NCBI GenBank assembly: GCA_037953745.1
Contig: JBAKBP010000760.1
Coordinates: 62,001 to 126,000 of the forward strand
DNA length: 64,000 nt
Direction: 5' to 3'
From: Lithodes maja
Taxonomy: Eukaryota; Arthropoda; Malacostraca; Decapoda; Lithodidae
Part shown: positions 11,211 through 21,770 of the stretch, one piece after another
Numbering within the stretch: the stretch's first letter is position 1
Layout of the letters: each line of letters begins with the position of its first letter
Made by a program: the position numbers and the translations under genes
The notes under the pieces: generated by a model
Database searches by the model: none
What the model was told of the DNA's origin: nothing
The model's input: the letters and a program-made list of their open reading frames with translations, nothing else

Positions 11211-11515
11211 GGCATCAGGAGGCAAGGCCTAGGACCGACCTGGAGCAGGACTGGCGCCCGCTCCAGAGCGGAACAAGCGTAGAGTAGAACCAGGTGAAAA
11301 CAGGAGGGCTAGGGCAGCAGGAGGGAAGGCCTAGGACCGACCAGGAGCGGGACTGGCGTCCGCTCCAGAGCGGAACAAGCGTAGAGTAAAACCAGGTGAA
11401 AATAGGAGGGCTAGGGCAGCAGGAGGGAAGGCCTAGGACCGACCAGGAGCGGGACTGGCGTCTGCTCCAGAGCGGAACAGGTAGAGGAGAGACCCAGTGT
11501 GGAAGCCAAAGTGAA
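11211..11515. repeat. tandem repeat, about 101-bp unit, nearly 3 copies
   Basis: Units start at 11211, 11311 and 11413 with agggcagcaggaggg, then ctaggaccgacc. Each contains one CCGCTCCAGAGCGG-type palindrome followed by aacaagcgtagagta. Confidence 0.85.
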
Positions 11516-12820
11516 GAAGGAGCCCAAGGGGGCCCTGTCCAGAGCGGAATAGACATCGCTGCAGAGCGGAGATGCCCGCTCCAGAGCGGTTTTGTCCGCC
11601 CTCGAGCGGAAAGGGAGATGGAGGTAAAGACCAACCAAAAGGCTCAACCCAAGTGCACAGCAGGACAGCTGGCAGGGGAGCTTGCATGAGCAAAAATAAA
11701 ACAGTGCGATGCAGAGGACCGACCGAGAGACGGATAGTACCATCCGAGGGCGGAGCGGGTCCAGAGGGACCCGACCACAGCAGCCAAAAAAGAGAACATG
11801 TCGGAAGCATAGGACCGACCTGGAGCGGGATTTGTCCACGCTGCAGGGTGGAGCGGGTGCGGAGCCCTTCCCAGAGACCCGCGTCACCAAAAAGGGTGGA
11901 AGGGACGACAGTTCAAGGCATCGTAGAGCTCAAAGGAGGTGAAGACCGTGCCGCGGGGACCTCAATGTATGAGGGAGTTCAATTAAGGGGAAGACTGTGT
12001 CTCATGAACTCAAGGCCGAGGGGAGCGCCAACAAAATAAGGGAGAGACAGTGCGGGAGCGAGCGCCAGACTAAAAAAGGGTGCCCCACAGAAGGTTTAGG
12101 AAAACCAAAGCGTCATACCCCTGCGAGCCTAAGGTGGTTTAGTAAAACCATAGATCGGCAAGCAAGAGCGACGAGGCACCAATGACGGTCTACCAAAAGT
12201 CCCATCTCCCCCTTCTAAAAAGTGAGGCAAGGAACATGAGGCCTAGCCCTGGCGCCCCCCTCCAACTAAAAGGTAGGCTATGAACAGGGGGCCTAGCCGT
12301 GGTTGAGTGGCAGATAAACAAAAAACACAGGGCACACTCCAATGCGAAACATTCATGTGAAGGTAAGCAAAACAAAAGGCCAAATTAACCTGTCAAGGCA
12401 AGGGGGGCAATGCCCCCTTCATCACAAACGAAAGTGCACAAGTTAGCCTAACTTTTCGCAAAAACCACGCAATGAAAGCAGAAAATAAGCACAAAGCGTA
12501 AAAGAACCTACCAGGTATACAAAACTAAGCCACCGCAAGTGAAAATGATGATAAAAACAGGCAAAGGCCTAAATAATAACACTCGCCGAAGGGCGACGCA
12601 TGCGCAGAAGCGTGACCAACCAGTTTCGACGCCATACTCAAAGTAACACACCTAAGAGCCCATTTGAAGCGTGCCTACATCACAGATCATCTGTCTAAGA
12701 ACCTTAGGTACCATAAATAAGGCCCACAACTCACCCAAAGGGTAGGCGACAGGAGTGGAAGCACAAAAATCGGGCGCATAGAAAACAGCGAGTGTGAAGG
12801 CTTGAGTAGCGCGAAAAGGA

Positions 12821-13098
12821 ATGCCCAATGAACCCTGTCGGGTAGTGGGGTGGATCCGTCAAGACGGCTGAAGGAGCCAGATAGGATGGCCTAAACTCCT
12901 GTAATTTTCTCTTCTTTCTCATCAATATTTTCTTATTTTCCTTTTCAAATAGTGGCCTCCAAAGTATGTACAACGTACCTAGTAGAGAGAGTAAGGTGCT
13001 ACTCTAGATGTTATCGTTTTATCGCGCTAGTGATTTCGATAATTGCCCGCTCTAGAGCGGAGCAAAATTATACGATAAGTATATAGCTCTACGTTGGA
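12821..13098 (-). repeat. right inverted terminal repeat of DIRS-like composite
   Basis: Complement of 4095-4369, including the CCGCTCTAGAGCGG palindrome (about 13050), the gtacaacgtacctagtag block and the tttctcatcaatattttc tract. A third, more divergent copy in this orientation is at 13640-14785. Confidence 0.7.
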
Positions 13099-13120
13099 AC
13101 GTAGAGGCTACTACTAAATA

Positions 13121-13625
13121 CAGTCGACCCTCGCAAATCCGGACTTCACCAATCCGGACTTTCAACAATCCGGACACAATCCGGAGTCCGGTCCGATCGT
13201 CCGGTAGTGCGTACCGTAACGCATACTTGTCCGAATACTTAAAATTTTGTCCGGTAGGTCAAATATACGTCTCCGATATACGTAAGACCAAGGACAAGTT
13301 AAAGAACTATGCTGCTAAATTTTGTGTCGAAGGCAATAAATCTAAAACTGGCAAAGCAAGACCAAGGAAAAATATGACCACAGCTGATCATTCCCAGCTA
13401 GATGCAGCTGTACTGAAGTGGTTTCTTCAGGAGAGGTCTAGTGGCGTGAATGTTTGTGGAGGAAGAGAACCTAACCCTCTCTCAAGTATATAACGCCGAT
13501 GAGACTGGATTTTACTGGCGTTCTATGCCCAAAAATACCCAGGTACACTATTTTCTGAATCCGGACTTTTCCTGAATTCGGACAAGGCCCAGTCTCTTTT
13601 AGTCCGAATTTGCGAGGGTCGACTG
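13121..13625 (+). mobile_element. pogo/Tigger-like transposon, internally deleted
   Basis: The element is bounded by TA (13119-13120 and 13626-13627). Its ends are inverted repeats: CAGTCGACCCTCGCAAATCC at the left and the complement of TTTGCGAGGGTCGACTG at the right. It is 505 bp long, against more than 2 kb for autonomous relatives. It retains parts of the transposase (see next entry) and is inserted at the outer edge of the DIRS-like right terminal repeat. Confidence 0.85.
13227..13560 (+). pseudogene. transposase remnant (Tigger/pogo, CENP-B-type)
   Basis: The frame from 13227 reads IRKTKDKLKNYAAKF, then LDAAVLKWFLQERSSGVNVCG. This is the CENP-B-like DNA-binding half of Tigger transposases. 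Around 13470-13550, in another frame, YNADETGFYWRSMP appears. This is the start of the DDE catalytic domain, containing its first aspartate. The roughly 100 residues normally between them, and everything after, have been deleted. The remnant cannot be active. Confidence 0.8.
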
Positions 13626-13750
13626 TAATCTAATAAACCCGGTCGGGTTACACGGGAGGCTCACGAAGACGTCGTAAGGAGCCTAGATGGCGGATGGGCA
13701 AAATTCTTCAACTTTTTCTTCTCTTTCTCACCCATATTTAAGTTTTTTCT

Positions 13751-14607
13751 TTAACCCTTTGGCTGTGGGTGACGTTCTGGAATGTTTTGGCAAGTTACAG
13801 CAATTGCCAGGCTTTAAAAGCCTGTAAAAAACGTAAGAATCGAGTGTCAGTGGGTGGGAGCGTGAGGGGCCCACCTCCGACCCTCAGAGCACCGAGCGGC
13901 TCACTGAGCAAGGCTGTGTGTCGGGCGAGTCTCTCTCTGTCTCTCTCATCAGTGTAGCCAAGCGAGCGAGTGTTACATAATAGCGTGGTTCCCACGTTTC
14001 ACTGGGATCACTGCGGGTGAACCAGACCACGTATACGGTCCGTTCTGGTGTCATTTTGAAGCTATTTTTGCCTAGTTTTCGGCAGAATACACTTCATTTT
14101 TTTTTTTTTTTTTTTTTTTCTATGTGATTGAGGGAGGCAAAAGGCATTACTGCCTATAGCGAGTGCCTCCCCCATAGTTGAAAGAGTGACAGGGCCAAAA
14201 TCAAGGGACGTTCGAGCCAAAATGCCTGGACACACGGAGTTTGAAGCAATTTAAGTCATAGGAAGAGGGAAAGACTGATTCTGGGAGAGAGTTCCAGAGC
14301 TCAGCTGTTGAGTAGAAGAAAGTTTGAGAGTAACGTTTCACTCTTGGGTTGGAGAGTTGCACAGAGTAGGGGTGGGATTGAGTTGCAAGACGGGTACCAC
14401 GTGCCCTACGTAAAGGAGGTGGTATGCACTGGGATAGCTCTGCGGAACACTGATTATTATAGTAGCGATAGAATAGCGAGAGAGATGCAACATTGCGGCG
14501 GAGAGAGAGAGATTGCAGAGAGTTGGTGAGTGGATGCTTGATTTATCATTCAGGAGTGCCTGAATATGCCCTAAATAGCCCAAAATAGCCCGCAGCCAAA
14601 GGGTTAA
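13751..14607. mobile_element. TTAA-flanked TIR element containing a Jockey-like fragment
   Basis: TTAA lies at 13751-13754 and 14604-14607. The ends are inverted: CCCTTTGGCTGTGGG against the complement of CCCGCAGCCAAAGGG. Without the inner retrotransposon piece (14097-14533) it is about 420 bp. No ORF of its own. A piggyBac-type nonautonomous element is the best guess. Confidence 0.7.
14097..14533 (-). mobile_element. Jockey-like non-LTR 3' end, 5'-truncated
   Basis: It starts at a poly(T) run (14097-14120, the poly(A) tail on the minus strand), followed by the family 3' end ctatgtgattgagggaggc, also found at 22430 and 39583. It matches 39583-39990 closely, then breaks off at about 14533. 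Only the final residues of the ORF2 protein would be encoded. Confidence 0.8.
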
Positions 14608-14790
14608 ACTAGTTGCCTCAAAGTGTGTACAACGTACCTAGTAGAGAAAGTAGGTGCTACTCTAGATGTTATCGGTTAATCGCGTTAGTGGTTACGATAA
14701 TTGCCCGCTCCCAGAGCGGAGCAGAATTATACAATACAGTGGTATATAGCTCTACGTTGGATAATTTAGAGGCTACTACTAACTTGTACT

Positions 14791-15112
14791 GTTAAACAAG
14801 GGCCCTCCTAAAGATTTGGAAGTTGAACATTTGTTTATCCAATATTTATGTAGTTATGAGTTTTCACCTAATTTGACCAGAATACAGTCATGAATACTAA
14901 TAATATTACACTCATTTAAATCTTTGAACTATTAAGTTCAGTTCTGAATTAATCATTTGGGATATAATAAAGCATTGCATTGTTTCATTTGTGTTTGATA
15001 CCAATTACCAATTCACATGGGTACGTACCTGTTTGTGTTCACGGCTGAACTTGATAAACTGAAACAAAACTCCAACTGATTAAAAGGCTCAACAAACTTT
15101 GTTATTTTTCAG
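14791..15112 (+). other. duplicated locus copy 1: upstream intron-like DNA
   Basis: AT-rich noncoding sequence. It is matched by 19020-19311 (tttgtttatccaata, ctaataatatta, cattgtttcattt, gtacctgtttgtgtt) and, just before the exon, by 25110-25171 (ctccaactgatt, tttgttatttttcag). The copy at 19020/25110 is separated by a retrotransposon. Confidence 0.7.
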
Positions 15113-15520
15113 GAGACTCGAGAGGGAGAGGATGACGAACTGATGACATCAAAGGAAGTAGAGAAGGAGCAACAGCACATGGAAACAAAGAGTAAAGAGG
15201 AAGAGAGAGATAAGGACAAAGAAACGCTTAAAGATATAAGGAAAGAAAAGAGAGATAATGACAAAGAAACACTTAAAAATGTAAGGAAAGAAAAGAGAGA
15301 TAATGACAAAGAAACGCTTAAAAATATAAGGAAAGAAAAGAAAGATACTGACAAAAAAATGGTTAAAGATTTAAGGAAAGAAAAGAGAGATAATGACAAA
15401 GAAACGCTTAAAGATGTAAGGAAAGAAAAAGAGAGGGAGCTTGATAAAGAAAAGAGAGGATCAACCAAAGACGACAGGATTAGCAGTATTAACAGCGACT
15501 CTACAGATTCTCAGCGTAAG
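15113..15520 (+). CDS. internal exon of an unknown Lys/Glu/Asp-rich host protein (long form)
   Basis: A 3' splice site (gttatttttcag) ends at 15112 and a 5' splice site (AAG|gtaaag) follows 15520. The 408 nt between are an open phase-0 reading frame of exactly 136 codons. Residues 36-110 are five tandem 15-residue repeats of the KETLKDIRKEKRDND type, almost certainly a charged coiled coil or disordered segment. The tail is RGSTKDDR, then a Ser/Asp stretch. The same exon with a single repeat unit is at 25172-25399. No known family was recognised. Being in frame and symmetric, the exon could be skipped or duplicated without breaking the protein. Alternatively both copies may be dead. The other exons are not in this window. 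Confidence 0.6.
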
Positions 15521-15790
15521 GTAAAGTTGATTTGTTTGTGTATGATATGTACAGTATTTAGTTCAGTCCCTCTTATTCCATTTTCTATTAATTCACTCAC
15601 TCTCACTCAGTTTTACTCAGACAGCATGCCGCAATCACTTGCCATTCAGCTCTTAATCTTGAAGCATCTGTTGTACTCTGTACTTAAGTTTACTACAGCA
15701 CTTTATTTTTTTAATACACAAGACAGTGTGTATTACTACAACTCTTACACAATCACTTACGCCAACAACATAATCTAGCGTAGAAGAGAA
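15521..15790 (+). other. duplicated locus copy 1: downstream intron-like DNA
   Basis: 15555-15700 resembles 29330-29460 (ctcactcagttttactca, gcagtcacttaccactcagctct, acatctgctgtactct, aagtttacta). Together with the upstream match this shows that intron, exon and intron were duplicated as a block. No coding signal beyond the exon. Confidence 0.65.
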
Positions 15791-16094
15791 CGTTGCCTAA
15801 TAATATACACATGGAAAATCGCAGAGGGTTTAGTACCAAACCTACATACCCTGATAGTCATGAAATTCAGCGATAGGAGAGGCTGGGAATGCGGTATCCC
15901 CCGGATGAATAACAGGGGTGCTATGGGTTCTCTGCGAGAGGGCTAGTTATCACACAGAGGCCCACGTCTCTTCAACAAACTCCCACGGCGAGTAAGAGAC
16001 ATGAGGGGCGTCTCATTAGACAACTTCAAGAGAGCCCTCGATGTCGAACTGCAAAAAGTGCCAGACGAGCCCATCTTCGCAGGGGAGCGTGCTG
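15791..16094 (+). pseudogene. C-terminal remnant of a non-LTR ORF2 protein
   Basis: Interrupted frames read EGLVPN, GPRLFNKLPRRVRD, then FKRALDVELQK. This is the usual end of a CR1/Jockey-superfamily ORF2 protein. The inverted counterpart at 19420-19735 belongs to the large nested element at 19312-25110, so this is a second, truncated copy of that family. In-frame stops are present. Confidence 0.65.
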
Positions 16095-16310
16095 CCCCTT
16101 CGAATAGTCTGCTGCACCAAATCACCACCCAGAACGAGGGCCAGCGCGCTCCTCGCTGCCACTAGATGAGTGGCGAACACAACCTTAGGTGACCTTAGGT
16201 AGGTACACTCCTTGAGAGCCCTGTGGGAAAGCCCGACCGCGGCCATGGCCTTCCTTAGGGACTCGGGGCTGTTCGGCCAGGCAGCCTTGGTAACGACAAC
16301 AACAACAATC
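16095..16310 (+). mobile_element. 3' end of an I/Jockey-type non-LTR element with (CAA)n tail
   Basis: The last codons would read GKPDRGHGL and GLGAVRPGSLGN. The same ending occurs on the minus strand at 35714-35780 and, divergently, at 21771-21850. The sequence ends in acaacaacaacaa. Strongly 5'-truncated. Confidence 0.7.
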
Positions 16311-16497
16311 ACACATTCTATTTATATATAATTTGAAAGACAACCTGTTTTACACAGGTGCCTGGGTCTCTTGATTGTCGTTCTCTCTGCTACACGATCC
16401 CCTAACATTAGGGATCCTTCCTCATAACCTCAAGGACCCGATAACCTTTTGTCCTGGTGGTTGTCTTTTTTGTGATGTGTGTGATCTTTTAGGTAGC

Positions 16498-16940
16498 ATG
16501 ACAGAGCAAATCGAGACGCCTATTTACCTTGTGAGTGAGCAAGACGTGGCGAATTTCCTGGTAGGTAAGCCTAGTCTGGAGGCTTTGGGCTTGAGAATGA
16601 TTTAGAAATTGCAGTTGATTGCTAGATATTTTGGTGTGCCTTGGTATGCACGTGTCCCCATACAGGAGTGTGAAGAGCAAATTCTCAACTGTTATGCAAA
16701 TTGAGAGAGGTACGAGAGGATGTCCACGTTGCTAAGCCCCGAGCTCCTAAGTTAGAGTTAAAGAGAAAACTAGAGATGGATCAGGAGCAGAGAACGATAG
16801 AGCTTTAGCGGCAGAGAGAGAAAGAGAAGCTGAAGATAGAGAAGAGGTTAGCAAGGGAATAAGATAATTCACAGAAAGTCAAATAATTAAGTGATTGAAA
16901 GTTTGACGAAATGAAGGGAATAAAGTTTTTGCGCCAAGTG
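16498..16940 (+). pseudogene. decayed LTR-retrotransposon gag
   Basis: From the ATG at 16498 the frame reads VSEQDVANFL ... SLEALGL. After a stop it continues ARYFGVPW, then a charged helix ELKRKLEMDQEQ and REKEKLKIEKRLA, and FDEMKGIKFL. This order (short N-terminal helical part, long charged coiled coil, F-D-x-x-K) is common in Gag proteins of invertebrate Ty3/Gypsy elements. At least four stops interrupt it and no LTR or pol follows. A host gene remnant cannot be excluded. Confidence 0.4.
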
Positions 16941-17036
16941 AGTTTGCTGTTGCATATGTTTGGTCAGTTTGAGCAGTAGGCTGCGGACCAGTGCAGAATT
17001 TTTGTTGTACAGTACTCACTCTACCGTTTGTTACAT

Positions 17037-18760
17037 TATCTATCTATATGCTCAGGCCCAATCCCCACTTTTCCTATTTTTTATTTTTTATTTTCCTCTA
17101 TTTATTTTTATTTTATTTTTCATTTTTTTCATGGGGGTGGCCGACTTAAGACAGAGCAAGAACAGGAAAACACAAAACACAAGACAAAACAACGAACAAA
17201 CACAGACAAAACACAAAATTCACACACATCTAGGTCACCCAGGAGAATACCCAGAGACCAGGGTCACCAAGGTCGCTCCAGCACTCCCCCGGCCCCCGAC
17301 CACCCGGAGAGGCTCTGATCTCGGCAGGCAGACATGCAGCGGAGCCAAAGCCACAAGCCCGCCCACCACACTTCCAGGCGCACCCTTCATGTTAATCGTC
17401 TCCCCGGGCCAGGCGCCTGATGGACTATTATCTAGTCCAACTTGTGCCCTACCCCTTCCCCCAAATGACCACGTGTTCACTCAACTATTCAAAAGCATTT
17501 TCCATTCATTCCTGTTGATTACCACTTCCTTTGCCTGATCTATAGTCATTCCTCTATCATCCAAACCTTGTCTTACACAGTCTCTCCATCTCAATGGGGG
17601 TCTTCCTGCCCTTCTATCTCCCCTTGTATCTGACTCATATATTCTCTTTGTAAGCCTTTCATCTCCCATTCGTTCAATATGACCATACCAGCTCAGCACC
17701 CTTCTGTCCACTCTGGCTGACAAATGTTCCTGCTGCCCCACTCTCCTACGTATCTCTTCATTCCTCAATCCGTCTCTACGGGTAACTCCACACATACTCC
17801 TCAAGCAGCTCATCTCCATCACATCCAGCTTTCTTCTCTCCTTTTTCTTCAGAACCCATGTCTCAGCCCCATACATCACTGTTGGCACAACAATTCCTTG
17901 ATACATTGCACTTTTTACTTTCATTCCGAGATTTCTCGTCTTCCACATACTTCCCATTGCTCCGAAAACCTTCCTTCCTTCACACACTCTCTGTTTTACC
18001 TCCATTTCCATACCTCCACTCCTGCTTATCGATCCTCCTAGATATTTAAAACACTCTACTTGTTCCAATATTTCCCCATCCAGCCTCACATCTAGATTCA
18101 CCCTACGATCACCCCTATTACACACCATTACTTTACTTTTATTGACGTTCACCTTCAGTTTCCTCCTCCCACAAACCACTCCAAACTCTTTGACTACCCG
18201 CTGCAGTTTCTCCTCAGAATCCGCCACCAACGCTGTGTCATCAGCGAACAGCAACTGATTCAACTCCCAATCTCTACCATTCTTTCCTACTAAACCCAAT
18301 ACTCTTCCCATAGTTCTCATTTTCACCTCCCTCACCACACTATCTATAAACATATTAAACGGCCATGGTGACAATACACAACCCTGTCGCAAACCTACCT
18401 TTACCTCAAACCATTCACTCAACTCGCCATTTCCTACTCTTACACATTCTCTGCTCCCTTCATAAAAACTCTTAACTGCTTCCAACAAATTTCCTCCAAT
18501 TTCTTAAATCCTTAACACCTTCCACATTGCTTCACGATCCACACGATCATACGCTTTTTCCAAATCCATAAAAGCCCAAAATATCTCCTTATGCTTCTCT
18601 AAATACTTCTCGCATAACTGTCTTACTGCAAAAATCTGATACACGCACCCTCTTCCCCTCCTAAAACCGCACTGTTCTTCTCCTATTGCAACTTCCGTAC
18701 ATTTTATTATCCTCTCTATCAACACCCTGCCATACAGCTTTCCAACCACTGATAATAAAC
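17037..18760 (-). mobile_element. RTE-clade non-LTR retrotransposon, 5'-truncated
   Basis: The coding part lies at 18757-17481 and a 3' UTR of about 440 bp extends to a short (TATC)-type tail near 17037-17046. It is 5'-truncated within the reverse transcriptase. Confidence 0.7.
17481..18757 (-). pseudogene. RTE-type reverse transcriptase, frameshifted
   Basis: The first frame (18749-18504) has EEQCGFRRGRGC and FMDLEKAYDRVDREAMWKVL. The second (18488-17481) continues with EVKVGLRQGCVLSPWPFNMF, then LLFADDTALVADS, KSKVMVCNRG, YLGGSIS, MYGAETWVLKK and LSWYGHIERM. These are the reverse transcriptase and C-terminal motifs of the RTE clade, with catalytic FADD intact. The two frames are joined by a frameshift near 18490-18504, and the endonuclease is missing. 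It is related to the RTE copies at 23862 and 32847 but is a distinct subfamily. Confidence 0.8.
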
Positions 18761-19019
18761 TAATACCTCATTATTATACCAGTATATATTTTCAGCCATC
18801 AAGAAAGAGAGAGGCTGGTGAACAGAGTCAGCATCGGATGAAGGCCCGCCGCGTTCAGAACAAACAAGAATGCCGGCGCTCGACCCGACGCCGATCATCA
18901 AATACTGTAAATACCTTCAATATTTCTTATTTGCCCTTCAGTTCAAGCCCCAACACTCTGGGGAACGATGTTTCTGTAGTGGTATTTGTGAACGTAGAAC
19001 TAAGAAGGGAAGCATAGAG
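18761..19019. other. unassigned AT-rich interval
   Basis: No gene, repeat boundary or splice pair was recognised here. Confidence 0.4.
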
Positions 19020-19311
19020 CTCTCAGAGATTTGGAAATTGAAAATTTGTTTATCCAATACTTATGTAGCTAGTCTACTGTACAGGTACGGTATGCGTTTT
19101 CACCGAATTTTATCAGAATACAGTACACATACTGTACAGTTGTGAGCACTAATAATATTATTATATTACACCCATTTAAATCTTTGAACCTTTTAATCTT
19201 GGTTCTGAATTAATAATTAGGGGTATAATAAAGCATTTCATTGTTTCATTTATGTTTGATACCAATTCAAATAGGTGCGTACCTGTTTGTGTTCTCGTCT
19301 GTGCTTATACA
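19020..19311 (+). other. duplicated locus copy 2: upstream intron-like DNA
   Basis: It corresponds to 14800-15035 in copy 1. The continuation of the match is at 25110-25171, so everything between 19312 and about 25110 is inserted sequence. Confidence 0.7.
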
Positions 19312-20098
19312 CGTTGAGTTGTGACTATGGCTTGGTGTCTGGCTTCTTGCGCTTCTTGGACACGGTCGGGGTGGGTGAACTCGTCTTGACCCATGCTTGG
19401 CCCTGCATATACGTGCCCAGCCTTATGTTGAATTGGCCACTCTGTTAGTGGCACCGAGGAACGCTCCGCCCTTCGTTGTGGGTACAGCAGACTGTTCGAA
19501 GGGGGAGCACGCGAAGATGGGCTCATCTGGCGCTCTTTGCAGTTCGACATCGAGGGCTCTCTTGAAGATGTCTAGCAAGACGCCTCTCTTGTCTCTTACT
19601 CGCCGCGGGAGTTTGTTGAAGAGACACGGTCCTCTATGTGATAACCAACCCTCTCGCTGCGAGCCCGTAGCACCCCGATTTTTCATTCTGCTGATATCAC
19701 ATTCCCAGCCTTTCATATCACTGAACTTCATGACTATTGGGGTGTGCAGGTTTGCTACTAAACCCTCTTATATTATTAAGTAACGTTCCCTTCTAAGCTC
19801 CAACGAGTACAGCTTCAGTGATCTTAAACACTCCCAATAGTGAAACTCTTTTACTGATTTTATATGTGAGGAGAAGTTTCTTTGTACTGTACACTCTCTA
19901 AGTCATTTATTTCACCTGCTTTGTATGTGGATATTAATAGGTTACAGTATTCTAGCCTCAGTAGCACCAGGGATTTGAAGAGCGTTATCATAGACAATCC
20001 ACTGCGTGTTTTAAATGTACGCAGAATCCAACCTGTTAGACGTTTCGCGGCTGTAACTTTGACTTGGTTGTGTTCTTTGAATCCCATATTTTCAGATA

Positions 20099-20584
20099 TT
20101 AACACTCCTCGAGCGGCTAGGTTAATAACTTCTACTACCAGCCCAGCGGGCATATTTAGCCTAAATGAGCTTCATTCCATGCTCTTTTTCATGCATAAAC
20201 AAGAGCTAGAGCGTAATACAATTATGTATCCGTGAAAGGGCATTAATTGAGCTTTCCAATGACACCTGAACCATTCTTCTACGATCACGGGTTGTCTTGC
20301 AACGATCGTGCAACACGAAGGAAAAGTCCCTAAAATACGGTAATTTCCTGACATATTTCCCTGTCTAGGGAGGCAGTGAGTGTGGATGTGTGTGGAGGTG
20401 GTGCCAGTCGCGGCGTGGGAGCCGTGCCGAACGGTCAGAGCCAACCTACACTCCTCCCACCGCTCGGACTCTCTCTCAGAGCCAATTATGTGCTCAACAT
20501 CGCAACCGACTAAAGGTGGGCCCCGCTCTTTAGGTCTGGGTCCTCTAGACCGCCTTAAGTCGGGCCCCGCCAATAAGGGGTTAA
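20099..20584 (-). mobile_element. TTAA-flanked nonautonomous element, family B, copy 1
   Basis: TTAA copies lie at 20099-20102 and 20581-20584. The 478-bp insert splits element X exactly between the codons for NLGV and ISEN. It is inverted relative to 27400-27878 (shared gtgtcattggaaagct complement, gttgtcttgcaacgat and GAGCGGCTAGG-type end). No ORF. Confidence 0.75.
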
Positions 20585-20647
20585 CACCCCAAGGTTTTTC
20601 ACACTGTCTATTACCTGTAACTCGGTCCCATATAATATGAGTTCAAA

Positions 20648-21651
20648 CAGTGCGATTTTCGATTAGTGCGAACAATGAAAAATATTAAATGCAATTATCA
20701 ATCAAAGCGAATGCGATATCTTATTGCGAATTGGGTGGCAAGATGGGTTAAATCCGGGGAGTTTTCTATTAGTGCAGCCAAAATGTGTATAGTGCGATCG
20801 ATTTTCCCGCCTAAATTGTGACATCGCTGGTGTTTAACCCTTCCTACCCGGGCTGTCTTACCCAATGACGGTCGCCCCTACCCGGGCGAAATGGCTGAAA
20901 AACGTCTAGGCCTAGGCTACCGTATTTATGTTTATTTTCACTGCTAGAACTTTCCCACTCCTATAATCGTAGTGCGGTTTTCAATCTGTATTTTGGCGTT
21001 GAGTAGAGCTCAGTAAGTCAACTGGTTCAGTTGTGATGACGATTTCAGTGGAGCCAATATTGCAGAGATGTTGCCAATATGGGGGCTTTTCAGACACTAA
21101 TTTCGTCTGACGTCAGAACAATAACATTGAAGAGTCTTCTCCTTCTTGTTTTCGGAGGTGCGGTGACACAACGCTTGGGTTTGTTGACATACGTCGTACG
21201 CACGGCGTTCAGACCAAGCTTAATTAGGCTATTAAGCTGCTGCCTTAGGTAAGGCATACCGGGTAGCGGCCCTTCTTTCGAGCTGTCCTTACCTAAGGCA
21301 GACCGGGTAGGAAGGGTTAAGCAGCTTGGGCACGGAGGGAGGCAGGTCAGTCAAACATTATTTTCCCTGCACTGTGTGACGCTATCCCGTATTCTCGGGT
21401 TTGTCATCGTATCAAGTGTAGAATTTATGGAAAGGAAAGGTCTAATTTACCATTGATATGCTATATTTATCATTAATGTTTGGTCTTGGTATGTTTGTGT
21501 CTGTATAAATAACGATATAAGGAAAGATAATTGTGTGCTACTGTATATGGTGGACCGATTGACCAATTAGGGCTTTTCCCATAGGATACGTTGTTCACAT
21601 AGTGTGAATTCACATAGTGCGACGCACTGTATCTACTAAATTGTCGCACTG
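20648..21651. mobile_element. 1-kb element with CAGTGCGA inverted ends
   Basis: The left end is CAGTGCGATTTTCG and the right end is TTGTCGCACTG. Subterminal repeats of agtgcga recur on both sides. It interrupts element X and holds a TTAA element (20834-21320). A TA duplication, expected for pogo-like elements with similar ends, is not visible, so the class is uncertain. Confidence 0.5.
20834..21320. mobile_element. TTAA-flanked element related to family C
   Basis: TTAA lies at 20834-20837 and 21317-21320, with inverted ends CCCTTCCTACCCGG. The core shares gaaaaacgtctaggc, gtagagctc, gtcaactggtt and tctccttcttgt with 27930-28200 and, inverted, with 3530-3860. 487 bp, no ORF. Confidence 0.75.
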
Positions 21652-21770
21652 TGGGACCAAGTTGTATGTGGTTGAATTGAATTCTGTAAGGTAGTTTGTA
21701 TTCTCTTTACCAAATTTTTGTCTACGTATCGTATTAATTGGAATTTTTCTTCATTGAACTGCATGTTGTT

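Larger units (their letters stand above)
10360..12820 (-). mobile_element. DIRS-like noncoding leader, outer copy
   Basis: No gene is supported in this purine-rich 2.4 kb. It includes the 20-bp and 101-bp tandem arrays, many CCGCTCTAGAGCGG-type palindromes (10997-11130, 11250-11600), a 9-bp C run near 10655, and at 12585-12820 the segment shared with 1975-2060 and 3916-4010. It precedes the gag-like ORF on the minus strand and runs into the right terminal repeat. Confidence 0.55.
13640..14785 (-). mobile_element. third DIRS-like terminal copy, split by a TTAA element
   Basis: Positions 13640-13750 match 12836-12930 (cccggtcgggtt, then ggagcc and ttcttctctttctcac). Positions 14608-14785 match 12955-13115 (gtgtacaacgtacctagtag, ctactctagatgttatcg, ttgcccgctcccagagcgg, agctctacgttgga). 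The two pieces are separated by the TTAA-flanked insert 13751-14607. Confidence 0.65.
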
